Below are positions 7,563 through 14,579 of a stretch of 28,386 bases of DNA, in pieces. This stretch comes from a virus. Below the pieces are notes generated by a model. The model was not told the origin of the DNA, made no database searches, and saw only the letters and a list, made by a program, of their open reading frames with translations. How positions within the stretch are numbered: the stretch's first letter is position 1; each line of letters starts with the position of its first letter. A program made the translations under genes and the position numbers. The stretch covers positions 1 to 28,386 of IMG/VR virus record IMGVR_UViG_3300009604_000056; one strand, written 5' to 3'.

Positions 7563-8369
7563 CTAAAACGGTATATCTTCGTCGCTTTCTTTACTGTTTG
7601 ACTGTGGAGCCTCTTTTACAGGTTCCCCCTCAACGGTAGGTTTAGCTTCTACATCTCCTCTTGATGCTGCGGTTGAAAATGATTTTGCTTCATTATAAAT
7701 GTCAGCGTCTTCTACCTGTCCAGCTTTCTCAAGTTGATAACCAAACCAACTTCCGCGATCATTTGACTCACTAACTGTAGTGAGATTGTAGATCATTGCG
7801 TATGTTGGTGGAGTGAAACTTCCCGATGGGCCTTGAACTTTTTGGGTTAGCATCAAGCTGTTCCAGCGTCTGCTCTTTTTTAATTGAGTAGATGTCATGC
7901 TGATAACTGCTTGTGACCAATTTCCATCAGCTCCTTGAACCAAGACATAATGATATGCCGTAGTGGCAATGTAATTGCCATTCTCCAACACATCTTTAGA
8001 TGTCAACTGGTCGCGCTTTGTTTTAGACAAGATCCCACTGTCGGCATCATGTGCTTCTACAAATCCGCCACCGGATTCACGTGGTTTCCATTCCACGTAT
8101 CGTAGTTGGTAAAGGACAGGAATCACTTTAAGTGAATCACTGACTTCCTGCGAAACAGTATTGTAGAACTGTCCCACTTTTGCCCCTTCAACATGTTCCG
8201 CTTTTGATGGATTAAGCTGAGGGCTTGTTGTTTGTAGTATATTGATGTAAGGGATAGCGATATCTCTTGACAAGTCAAGATTGCCGAATCCACTCGCATT
8301 TTTTGAATCACTAGCAAGAACCGCTAGATCTAGTTTTGCCGCTTTTGCGACTTCTTTAGTTTGTGCCAT
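7563..8369 (-). CDS. Putative single-stranded DNA-binding protein
   Basis: A 268-residue soluble protein with a compact beta-rich region (about residues 35-225) and a disordered, acidic tail from about 230 that ends SDEDIPF. That tip matches the C-terminal protein-recruiting tip of bacterial SSB (DDDIPF), strongly suggesting a functional analogue. The body contains aromatic/basic patches such as RYVEWKPRES and STQLKKSRRWNSL that could contact DNA, but it is not a recognisable classical SSB OB fold. It sits just upstream of the primase and helicase in the replication operon. ATG chosen with AAGGAG nine bases upstream. The assignment rests on tail and context, not on a domain match. Confidence 0.65.
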   Translation of the reverse strand: MAQTKEVAKAAKLDLAVLASDSKNASGFGNLDLSRDIAIPYINILQTTSPQLNPSKAEHVEGAKVGQFYNTVSQEVSDSLKVIPVLYQLRYVEWKPRESGGGFVEAHDADSGILSKTKRDQLTSKDVLENGNYIATTAYHYVLVQGADGNWSQAVISMTSTQLKKSRRWNSLMLTQKVQGPSGSFTPPTYAMIYNLTTVSESNDRGSWFGYQLEKAGQVEDADIYNEAKSFSTAASRGDVEAKPTVEGEPVKEAPQSNSKESDEDIPF

Positions 8370-8383
8370 AAGGCCTTTCTCCT

Positions 8384-8932
8384 TTAATCTTTAATCGTTG
8401 TTTTTTGTCCTACGTAAGCTCCTAACAAGTCCATAGGCAATTGATTGCCTGCTTCATGTTGCTCACGTATAAATGCGCGAAGGGTGGAGGGTTCGACCCA
8501 CTCGCGTTGTGAAGATTGAAAACCCTTTTCATTTAAAGTGTTAATCAATCCTTTAGCTTTCTCATCTTCATCCCGTCCAAAGCTGCAAGAGACTTGGTTT
8601 TTTATTAAATCCCCAAATCCATTGTCCCGTAACCATGCAAACGCGGCACTTTTTTTAGTGTCCTTTATCGACGCCCCATAATAGTTACCTACTTTAAGAT
8701 GTCTGCCGTCTGCTAGTTTTAACTCTGATAACCCAACCTCAGCAAAAAGATTAGGTAAAACATTTTCTGATAAATGTTTCTTGTAATGTTTTTTCTTTTT
8801 TAGTTGATCTTCTATATCACTGATCTCTTTGTCCGTATCAGCAATGTCATTGGCTACTGCGCCAATCTTACCCATGTTGTCCTGGGCCGTGTTGCCCGCA
8901 TCTTGGGCCATTTGTCTTAATAGATCACTCAT
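8384..8932 (-). CDS. Unknown early protein with N-terminal coiled coil
   Basis: 182 residues. A helical, charged segment at about 25-55 (DIADTDKEISDIEDQLKKKK) predicts a coiled coil. The rest is mixed, with DGRHLKVGNYYGASIKD (75-91) and a C-terminus LLGAYVGQKTTIKD reminiscent of a shared end in many phage early proteins. Second gene of the leftward operon, overlapping the previous gene by eight bases and with AGAGG before its ATG. It may assist the replication proteins downstream, but I do not recognise the family. Confidence 0.75.
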   Translation of the reverse strand: MSDLLRQMAQDAGNTAQDNMGKIGAVANDIADTDKEISDIEDQLKKKKHYKKHLSENVLPNLFAEVGLSELKLADGRHLKVGNYYGASIKDTKKSAAFAWLRDNGFGDLIKNQVSCSFGRDEDEKAKGLINTLNEKGFQSSQREWVEPSTLRAFIREQHEAGNQLPMDLLGAYVGQKTTIKD

Positions 8933-9239
8933 TTTTACCTCTCAAGTCTATTTCTATGTCGTAATATTTCTTTTCATCACGGTCCCACTTCAGAACCTTG
9001 AATTTTCCTCTGTTTGCTTCGCTTACAACTGCTCCAGCAATTGCTATTATAGCAGGATCCCCTATCAAAAGCAAGTAGTCATCGTCACAAAATGTGGATA
9101 ACTCTTTTCTTAGCTTATGGGTAAGTGGTCCGGAGGATAGGACAATTTGTTTATTGTCAGGAAGTAAAATTTTTAAATCACCAAACTTCTCTGCCGATCT
9201 AACGTTTCTTCCCATTTCCTGTAAAACATATACTGTCAT
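8925..9239 (-). CDS. Unknown conserved-type early protein, first of operon
   Basis: 104 residues, alternating beta/alpha, starting MTVYVLQEMGRNVRSAEKF and containing DDDYLLLIGDPAIIAIAGAV (52-71) and a C-terminal KFKVLKWDRDEKKYYDIEID. It resembles a small protein type seen at the start of replication operons in marine phages, with no known function to my knowledge. The ATG lies 21 bases from the -10 of the leftward promoter, so it is the promoter-proximal gene. No DNA-binding helix-turn-helix or metal motif is visible. Confidence 0.8.
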   Translation of the reverse strand: MTVYVLQEMGRNVRSAEKFGDLKILLPDNKQIVLSSGPLTHKLRKELSTFCDDDYLLLIGDPAIIAIAGAVVSEANRGKFKVLKWDRDEKKYYDIEIDLRGKNE

Positions 9240-9250
9240 ATTTTTATTTC

Positions 9251-9279
9251 TTGACTTTCCTTATACACTATGATATAAG
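9251..9279 (+). promoter_or_regulatory. Rightward sigma70-like promoter (divergent region)
   Basis: TTGACT (9251-9256), 17-base spacer, TATAAG (9274-9279), with a TG one base before the -10 (extended -10). Predicted to start transcription near 9286 for the endonuclease V-like/SNF2 operon. It overlaps the leftward promoter over most of its length. Confidence 0.7.
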
Positions 9280-9288
9280 CTTTGTCAA
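9260..9288 (-). promoter_or_regulatory. Leftward sigma70-like promoter (divergent region)
   Basis: On the minus strand: TTGACA (9288-9283), exactly 17 bases, TATAAG (9265-9260), start predicted near 9253, 14 bases before the ATG of the first replication-operon gene. Both hexamers are near consensus. Its -10 lies inside the rightward promoter spacer and vice versa, so the two RNA polymerase sites should exclude each other. Confidence 0.72.
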
Positions 9289-9309
9289 GTAGAAAGTTAG
9301 AAATACAAT

Positions 9310-9792
9310 ATGAATATATTTTTTTTAAATGAAGACCCAGCTAAAGCTGCACGAGCACAGTGTGACAAACATGTAGTTAAAATGGTATTAGAAACTACAC
9401 AAATGTTGTCTACAGCAATTAGACGCCGTGGCTATGATGCAGGATATAAATCAGCTTATCCCAATCATCCCATGACAATATGGGTTGGTGATACCCGTGA
9501 TAATTTTTATTGGGCACTTTGTCACGCAGAAGAATTGTCTAAAGAATATACAGTTCGTTATAATAAATTTCATGCGTGTCAGCAAGTTATTAATGCTATT
9601 CACGAACTTTATCCAAGACTTTCGTCTTTTGATAATATTACTGATCCTCCACAGTGCATGCCAGATGAATTTAAACAAGATGATTTTGTAAGAGCATATA
9701 GGGATTATTATGTGCATAAAATTGGTCAATGGAAAAATCCACCAAAATGGTTTAAAAATTTAGACGCTGATCCGTATTACGCCAATGTATAA
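9310..9792 (+). CDS. Endonuclease V-like small phage protein (possible DNA glycosylase)
   Basis: 160 residues, a protein type widespread in phages, beginning MNIFFLNEDPAKAARAQ and followed by CDKHVVKMVLETTQML (18-33). Compared by eye with T4 endonuclease V (DenV), the D-x-H and the Glu seven residues later fall in the same relative places (H21/E28 here; H16/E23 in DenV), and the C-terminal KIGQWKNPPKWFKN resembles the Pro-Thr-Trp-Tyr end of DenV. The DenV Arg22 and Arg26 positions are Leu and Gln here, and residue 2 is Asn rather than Thr, so activity is uncertain. A pyrimidine-dimer repair role is therefore a hypothesis. First gene after the rightward promoter; it overlaps the helicase by eight bases. 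Stronger AT bias than its neighbour. Confidence 0.7.
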   Translation: MNIFFLNEDPAKAARAQCDKHVVKMVLETTQMLSTAIRRRGYDAGYKSAYPNHPMTIWVGDTRDNFYWALCHAEELSKEYTVRYNKFHACQQVINAIHELYPRLSSFDNITDPPQCMPDEFKQDDFVRAYRDYYVHKIGQWKNPPKWFKNLDADPYYANV

Positions 9793-11221
9793 ATTTAAAA
9801 CTAAACCGTATGAGCATCAAAAAGATGCTTTGAAAAAATGCTGGAATAAGGAATCTTTTGCCATCTTTGCCGAGATGGGAACTGGGAAAACCAAGATAGC
9901 ATTGGACAATGCGTGCATACTTTATAATAAAGGGAAAATTGACAGATTATTAGTGATTGCTCCAAAGGGAACGTACATGACGTGGGTAGATCAAGAAATC
10001 CCCACGCACGTTCCGGACTACATTGAAAAAAAAGTTGTGTCATGGAAACAATCAACATCCAGGAAATATCTCGATGATTTGGGATGGATGAAACAGCACA
10101 GCGGAGACATGGTTTTTAAAATAATGGTCATGAACGTTGAGGCACTCTCAACAAAAAAAGGAATGGAATTCGCGAAGATATATTTAATAGGGCGGTCCAT
10201 GATGATTGTTGACGAGAGCACCACCATTAAAAATCCAAAAGCAAAGAGAACAAAGAATATTTTAGGACTATCCAAGGAAACCAAATACAGAAGAATTCTG
10301 ACTGGATCCCCAGTGACACAGTCACCCATGGACCTCTGGTCACAGATGGATTTTCTTGATCCGGAAATACTGGGTCAGCAAAGCTACTACGCATTCAGAA
10401 CCCGGTACGCCGTGGTCATTACAGCGAACGCCGCAGGCGGAACGCACAAGTACCAGAAGATCGTCAAGTTCAAGAACCTGGCCCAACTGGGACAGCTTGT
10501 ATCACCCCATTCATACCGCGTGTTGAAGAAGGACTGCCTTGATCTACCGGACAAGGTATACACCAAGCGTGAAGTGGAACTGACGGAGGAACAGAACAAA
10601 GCGTACCGTGACATGAAAGCCAACGCCATGACAATATTAAAGGGAGAGTCACTAACCGCTGTCAATGTTCTGACACAGTTGATAAGACTGCACCAGATTA
10701 CGTGCGGTCACATGAAAACGGACAGCGGGGATACACTGGACCTTAAAAATAACAGGCTTGATGAATTGATGCAGATACTGGGAGAGACCACGGGAAAGGT
10801 AATCATATGGGCCAACTACATTCATGACATTAAAAGAATTGAAAAGGCCATTTCAGATGAATACGGATCAAGCTCATGCTGCACGTATTACGGCGCAACG
10901 GCAACGGAAGATCGGCAGAAGTGCATTAACGCTTTCCAGGGAAAGACTTCCATACGTTTCTTCATAGGAAACACCCAAACAGGTGGATACGGGATCACAT
11001 TAACCGCTGCTAGTACGGTCATATACTATTCAAACAATTATGATTTGGAAAAAAGAATTCAGTCAGAGGACCGTGCCCATAGAATAGGACAAAAGAATGC
11101 GGTACTTTATATAGATCTAGTAGCCAAAGGGACTGTGGATGATAAAATCATCAAGTCCCTTCGGAACAAGGTCAACATCGCCAAGGAAATCAGCGGTGAG
11201 GAACTTTCTAGCTGGATTTAA
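9785..11221 (+). CDS. SNF2-family (superfamily 2) helicase/translocase
   Basis: 478 residues, compact two-lobed SF2 ATPase: Q-motif-like YEHQ (9-12), Walker A EMGTGKT (30-36), Ia VIAPKG (57-62), motif II VDEST (142-146, instead of DEAH), III LTGSP (172-176), V NTQTGGYGITLTAAS (396-410) and VI QSEDRAHRIGQ (426-436), which is the SNF2 signature. Such enzymes move along double-stranded DNA and remodel recombination or repair complexes. The ATG overlaps the previous gene by eight bases. Its 3' end overlaps the opposing Hsp20 gene by 14 bases. Coupling with the endonuclease V-like protein points to DNA repair or recombination. Confidence 0.93.
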   Translation: MYKFKTKPYEHQKDALKKCWNKESFAIFAEMGTGKTKIALDNACILYNKGKIDRLLVIAPKGTYMTWVDQEIPTHVPDYIEKKVVSWKQSTSRKYLDDLGWMKQHSGDMVFKIMVMNVEALSTKKGMEFAKIYLIGRSMMIVDESTTIKNPKAKRTKNILGLSKETKYRRILTGSPVTQSPMDLWSQMDFLDPEILGQQSYYAFRTRYAVVITANAAGGTHKYQKIVKFKNLAQLGQLVSPHSYRVLKKDCLDLPDKVYTKREVELTEEQNKAYRDMKANAMTILKGESLTAVNVLTQLIRLHQITCGHMKTDSGDTLDLKNNRLDELMQILGETTGKVIIWANYIHDIKRIEKAISDEYGSSSCCTYYGATATEDRQKCINAFQGKTSIRFFIGNTQTGGYGITLTAASTVIYYSNNYDLEKRIQSEDRAHRIGQKNAVLYIDLVAKGTVDDKIIKSLRNKVNIAKEISGEELSSWI

Positions 11222-11621
11222 TTTTTATTTGTTTTGGTTTTTCGGATTCTGGAATTTCACGTTTATAGGTAACTTTAAGAAGTCCATCCTTTAGCTCCGC
11301 TCCATCAATTCTAATGTGTTCATGAAGTTTGAAGCTTTTTCGGAAAGTTCTATCCGATATTCCTTTGTGATAAAAGTCCGATTCGTGCTTGAGCTGCCCG
11401 TCGGATTTTTTTTCCTTACACCCCGAAACCTTTAAAGTTTGGTCTTTTACCTCAACTGTCAAATCACCCTCAGCGAACCCCGCAACGGCGAATTCAATGA
11501 CACCTAGGTCATTCTTTTCTCTTACGTTGTATGGTGGGTAGGTTGAGACTGTCCTGAAATTATCAAAAAAGTCATTGTTAAAACCAAGAAAATGGTTACG
11601 TATGATATCTAGCTCGTTCAT
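11208..11621 (-). CDS. hsp20: Small heat-shock protein Hsp20 (alpha-crystallin family)
   Basis: 137 residues: short N-terminal arm (1-28, FNNDFFDNF), alpha-crystallin domain (about 29-122) with FAVAGFAEGDLTVEVKD, YHKGISDRTFRKSF and the conserved ELKDGLLKVTYKRE, then a tail with the I-x-I oligomer anchor (IKI, 132-134). It is closest in style to IbpA/class A bacterial proteins. sHSPs hold unfolding proteins in an ATP-independent way; phage copies may protect virion assembly or host proteins late in infection. Last gene of the leftward late operon, AGGAGG before the ATG, and 55 bases behind the exonuclease gene. Confidence 0.95.
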   Translation of the reverse strand: MNELDIIRNHFLGFNNDFFDNFRTVSTYPPYNVREKNDLGVIEFAVAGFAEGDLTVEVKDQTLKVSGCKEKKSDGQLKHESDFYHKGISDRTFRKSFKLHEHIRIDGAELKDGLLKVTYKREIPESEKPKQIKIKSS

Positions 11622-11676
11622 ATTTACCTCCTGTTAAGCAAGATTTAGTAGGACCCATTACGGCATCCTGTATGTA

Positions 11677-12345
11677 TTATATAATAGTTTTCAGGTAAAA
11701 GTCAAGTGCTTTCATGAATTTTTCACCGGCGCGAATGAAATTGTCGCCTTTCAGTTCAAATTTCTGGAAAGTAAGGTCGCGTGAACACATAAAAATGACG
11801 CCCTGGTCAATTTCGGTGTTAAATATCTCGTTATGGGCCATGGCGTAAGCGGAAAGCTGCATAAGGTAGTCCTGCACCCACTCGCGCTTCTTTGGCCGAT
11901 TAGCCTGCTTAAAATCGATAATTGCGGGCCTTCCCTGGTACAACGCAATCATGTCAGCCGTTCCGGCGTATTTTCCTGGATAATAGAGGTTAACCTCCGA
12001 TCCCCATACGTCCGTGATGTCCTTCAGCCCTTCCTTCACTATGACTTCAGCCATTTTCTGGGCTGTTTTCCCTATTTCCGTTAAATCCTTGTATCCTTTT
12101 TTGTTCACTAAACGTTCTATATATAGGTGGAGCGCCGTTCCAATCTGGGTGGATTCACGCATTATTCGCTCCGCTTCTTTGTCCCCCACACGGTTGCGCC
12201 ATTTTTTCAGGAAGCTCTTGTCTTTCGCTTTTGAGAGAATGGTCGTAACGGACGGTAAGCTTTCACCGTCGGGTGTAAGGTATAAACGGGCTTCCCCGTC
12301 CTCCCTTTTCAATGATGAGTAATCATATTTCTTAATTAATTTCAC
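11677..12345 (-). CDS. PD-(D/E)XK exonuclease (RecB/Cas4/MGME1-like)
   Basis: 222 residues with the full nuclease pattern: GTALHLYIE (69-77), SEVNLYYPGKYAGTADM (116-132) with E117 and D131, IDFKQA (143-148) giving the D144-x-K146 core, and a QLSAY helix (163-167). Phage members act as single-strand exonucleases in recombination and end processing. Start is GTG with AAGGA three bases upstream; no in-frame ATG occurs before residue 62. Placed at the end of the late operon, away from the replication genes. Confidence 0.88.
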   Translation of the reverse strand: MKLIKKYDYSSLKREDGEARLYLTPDGESLPSVTTILSKAKDKSFLKKWRNRVGDKEAERIMRESTQIGTALHLYIERLVNKKGYKDLTEIGKTAQKMAEVIVKEGLKDITDVWGSEVNLYYPGKYAGTADMIALYQGRPAIIDFKQANRPKKREWVQDYLMQLSAYAMAHNEIFNTEIDQGVIFMCSRDLTFQKFELKGDNFIRAGEKFMKALDFYLKTII

Positions 12346-12367
12346 GGTTCCTTATATCACAAAAAGA

Positions 12368-12931
12368 CTAAGAAATCAAGCTAATTAATCCACCACTGTA
12401 TTTTTCAGGTTTTTTAAACGGAATAATTTTCGCCCCTTCTTTTTCATCCGCTAGTTCTGTTAATTCTTTTTCCAGTTTCTGATTTTGCAGTGCCATGTCA
12501 TACTTGAATTCATCTGTTTCTTTATACTTTAAAAAATCTTCATCGAAAGCCCTAATAAAATTGAAAGGTTTTTTCCTGTTCCCTTCTCTAATAGTAAAAT
12601 CCAGAAGCTTGGGCCATCCTAATTTTACATTAAAGGGATATTGTCCCTTTTCATGCTTAACATTGTCAAACACCCATCTTTTGAGTTTTATCGCCGCTTT
12701 GTCTTCGTATCCAATGTCCCGCAACTGTGGGGGTAAATCCCTTTCCCAGGCAAGTCTCTCACCTAACTTACTTATAAAAACATCGGCGTAGACTGGGTGA
12801 AGTTTCTTCATGACCTTCAGTAACGGAAGCTGCATGGAAGGAGAAAGGTAATCGAATATGGATCCAAGACCCTTTCCGAAACGCTCTCCCAATCTTAATT
12901 TAGGTGGTTTTAATTTTATTGGACTACCCAT
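12368..12931 (-). CDS. Unknown probable virion-module protein with GGLISLIS tail
   Basis: 187 residues, basic N-terminus (MGSPIKLKPPKLRLGERFG), a helical middle and an acidic helical region (about 145-170), ending GGLISLIS. That last octapeptide is almost the same as the ends of the gene upstream (GGLVSLVNG) and the 1079-residue protein (RGIISLVS). The start ATG overlaps the upstream stop by eight bases. No recognised family. Position behind the lysozyme and the shared tail suggest a virion or assembly-linked role, which is inference. Confidence 0.8.
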   Translation of the reverse strand: MGSPIKLKPPKLRLGERFGKGLGSIFDYLSPSMQLPLLKVMKKLHPVYADVFISKLGERLAWERDLPPQLRDIGYEDKAAIKLKRWVFDNVKHEKGQYPFNVKLGWPKLLDFTIREGNRKKPFNFIRAFDEDFLKYKETDEFKYDMALQNQKLEKELTELADEKEGAKIIPFKKPEKYSGGLISLIS

Positions 12932-13955
12932 TGACCAAACTCACTAACCCACCAGTTTTCTTCTTAAAAAGATCCATCTGTTTTGAAGGCAGTTCGCCTA
13001 TTTCTTCGCTGAGCATTTTATTTACCTTGGATTCAGAGTAAGGCTGCTTCGCAAGATCAGGATTTGCTTTCAGAAGAAGCCACTCCAGTCCTTTGTCACT
13101 TCCAGCCCTTAAACCCTCATCCGTTATACCGTACTGTTTTTTTAATTTATCGGATACATCCCAATTGAATTTTATTGCCATTTCCAATAATTCCTTTTCA
13201 CTCATTCCCATGGTTGTACCCAATTTTAACAGAGATTTCATCAATCCTGTATCATGCAACTTGGGTGTTCTAATCTTGATTCCTCCACCAGCAAGACCAG
13301 GTGGAGACCAATCATCATCTTTCCCGCCTTGAATTAGAGTAAATATTCCCTTCTTTTTTTCCTTTTCTATTTGTTCTTTTACAGCTTTATCATATCCTTT
13401 TGGATTTTCCTGAAATTCTGCCGGGCGTAAATGCTCTGGTACAAGTTCCCAGTTTTCCTCCACTTTTACGTAGGCATTTTCTTTTGGGTCCCATGTATAA
13501 CCGGCAAGGTCCTGTGCTTGTTGCCACTTTTCATATGTCATGTTGGGAAATTTTTGAGCCTGATCCCAGTCCATGTGTTGCCAGTCTTCTATTGTCACGG
13601 CCGGTTCTCCCTCTGTCCATTTATGTGTATGCTGAAGAGCGCCAGGATCTGTTCTCGCCTTGATCCAGTCCTCAACACTGAACCCAGCGGATATCGCGTC
13701 TTTCAAACGCAATCGCGCCAAAGTTTCCAGATCCACTTTGGATCCTATTTCGTCAGCTGTTATGCCAAATTCCCCCCTTGCTGTTTTTTCAAATATATCC
13801 ATTAAAACATTCTGAGGGTCATATGGTTTTGTAATACTCTCCACGACACCATCGGCTCCCCTGGTTTTGCTAATGAGATTGGTAAGCCATTCAATAGGTT
13901 TTTTTGTAAGGAGACTTAAGATTCCTTGAAGGTTAAATCTAGGTGTTTTAGGCAC
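12924..13955 (-). CDS. Unknown probable virion-module protein with GGLVSLVNG tail
   Basis: 343 residues. N-terminus MPKTPRFNLQGILSLL, a Trp/Asp-rich central region (about 110-170: DWQHMDWDQ, YEKWQQAQ), a Lys/Glu helix (about 190-205), a Gly-rich GLAGGGIKIRTPKL patch near 225, then helical modules, ending KKTGGLVSLVNG. I do not recognise the family. Start is GTG at 13955, overlapping the lysozyme stop by eight bases, with GGAG 13 bases upstream, a long spacing; no nearby in-frame ATG exists. Confidence 0.78.
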   Translation of the reverse strand: MPKTPRFNLQGILSLLTKKPIEWLTNLISKTRGADGVVESITKPYDPQNVLMDIFEKTARGEFGITADEIGSKVDLETLARLRLKDAISAGFSVEDWIKARTDPGALQHTHKWTEGEPAVTIEDWQHMDWDQAQKFPNMTYEKWQQAQDLAGYTWDPKENAYVKVEENWELVPEHLRPAEFQENPKGYDKAVKEQIEKEKKKGIFTLIQGGKDDDWSPPGLAGGGIKIRTPKLHDTGLMKSLLKLGTTMGMSEKELLEMAIKFNWDVSDKLKKQYGITDEGLRAGSDKGLEWLLLKANPDLAKQPYSESKVNKMLSEEIGELPSKQMDLFKKKTGGLVSLVNG

Positions 13956-14382
13956 AGTTTTTCATATGCTCCGACATTTCGTTAGCTCGATTTGGCGTTT
14001 GCTTGGCCCATTTGCTGTCAAGCATCTGAACGTGCGCCTCGAAATAATTTGGCGGATTTTCCTTAAGGGCTTTCCACATGTTCTTGAACTTGGAAACACC
14101 GTTTCCTCCAAGCTGAAAAATCATCTCACAAATTATGGATTTTGCATCGTCTGAAATTTCCAGTCCCTGGCACATGTCATGCGCCTGATCAATTGCTGAT
14201 TGTAAATCTTTTTCCAGAATGTCTTCCAGATATTCCTTGTCATATTTCTTTCCGTCTTCCCAATGGTCTTCCACACAAAGATGGCCGTAGCCCACGGTGC
14301 GTTTGGAAAGTGAGTCCAGATACACGTGGTCCTTAAACCCTTCGTGTTTCTTGACTGACTCTAATAATTTATCATAATTCAT
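13948..14382 (-). CDS. T4-type lysozyme (GH24 endolysin)
   Basis: 144 residues from the ATG at 14382, which shares its A with the TAA of the holin-like gene (TAATG). The GH24 catalytic triad is exact: E14 in KKHEGF, D23 in YLDS and T29 in RTVGYGH (E-x8-D-x5-T). It hydrolyses peptidoglycan between MurNAc and GlcNAc. No signal peptide, so holin-dependent release is expected. A longer GTG-started frame to 14445 exists but would lie inside the holin gene. Size is close to T4 lysozyme (164 residues). Confidence 0.95.
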   Translation of the reverse strand: MNYDKLLESVKKHEGFKDHVYLDSLSKRTVGYGHLCVEDHWEDGKKYDKEYLEDILEKDLQSAIDQAHDMCQGLEISDDAKSIICEMIFQLGGNGVSKFKNMWKALKENPPNYFEAHVQMLDSKWAKQTPNRANEMSEHMKNCA

Positions 14383-14564
14383 TACATCATCGCCGTGTAA
14401 ACGGCCTTGAGAATCAACGCCAGCACTCCGAATGAGACTGTCCACACAATCCTGAAGATGGTGTCAATTTTTTCAGAGATGTGGTGAATATGATTGTCCA
14501 GCTTCTGGTTAATCAACCTTAGTTCACCTGTAATCTTAATAATATCCTCACGGTTCTGTGTCAT
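14382..14564 (-). CDS. Holin-like small membrane protein (XhlA-like)
   Basis: 60 residues from the ATG at 14564: an N-terminal amphipathic helix/coiled coil (ITGELRLINQKLDNHIHHIS) and one C-terminal membrane segment (IVWTVSFGVLALILKAVY, about 37-54). This layout matches XhlA/haemolysin-type lysis proteins, and it lies directly before the lysozyme, coupled by TAATG. ATG preferred over the GTG at 14579 because GGAGG lies eight bases before it. Confidence 0.82.
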   Translation of the reverse strand: MTQNREDIIKITGELRLINQKLDNHIHHISEKIDTIFRIVWTVSFGVLALILKAVYTAMM

Positions 14565-14572
14565 TTTTTCTT

Positions 14573-14577
14573 CCTCC
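14573..14577 (-). promoter_or_regulatory. Ribosome binding site deciding the holin start
   Basis: GGAGG on the minus strand, eight bases before the ATG at 14564. It overlaps the alternative GTG at 14579-14577, which argues against that start. Confidence 0.7.
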
Positions 14578-14579
14578 AC

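Noticed and set aside
11222-11260. T-rich stretch after the SNF2 stop as a terminator
   Set aside because: No inverted repeat precedes the T-runs, and the stretch codes for the end of Hsp20.
14382-14445. Longer lysozyme from a GTG at 14445
   Set aside because: It would lie over the holin-like gene; the ATG at 14382 gives a TAATG junction and a normal GH24 start.
14565-14579. Longer holin from a GTG at 14579
   Set aside because: The GTG overlaps the GGAGG that serves the ATG at 14564.
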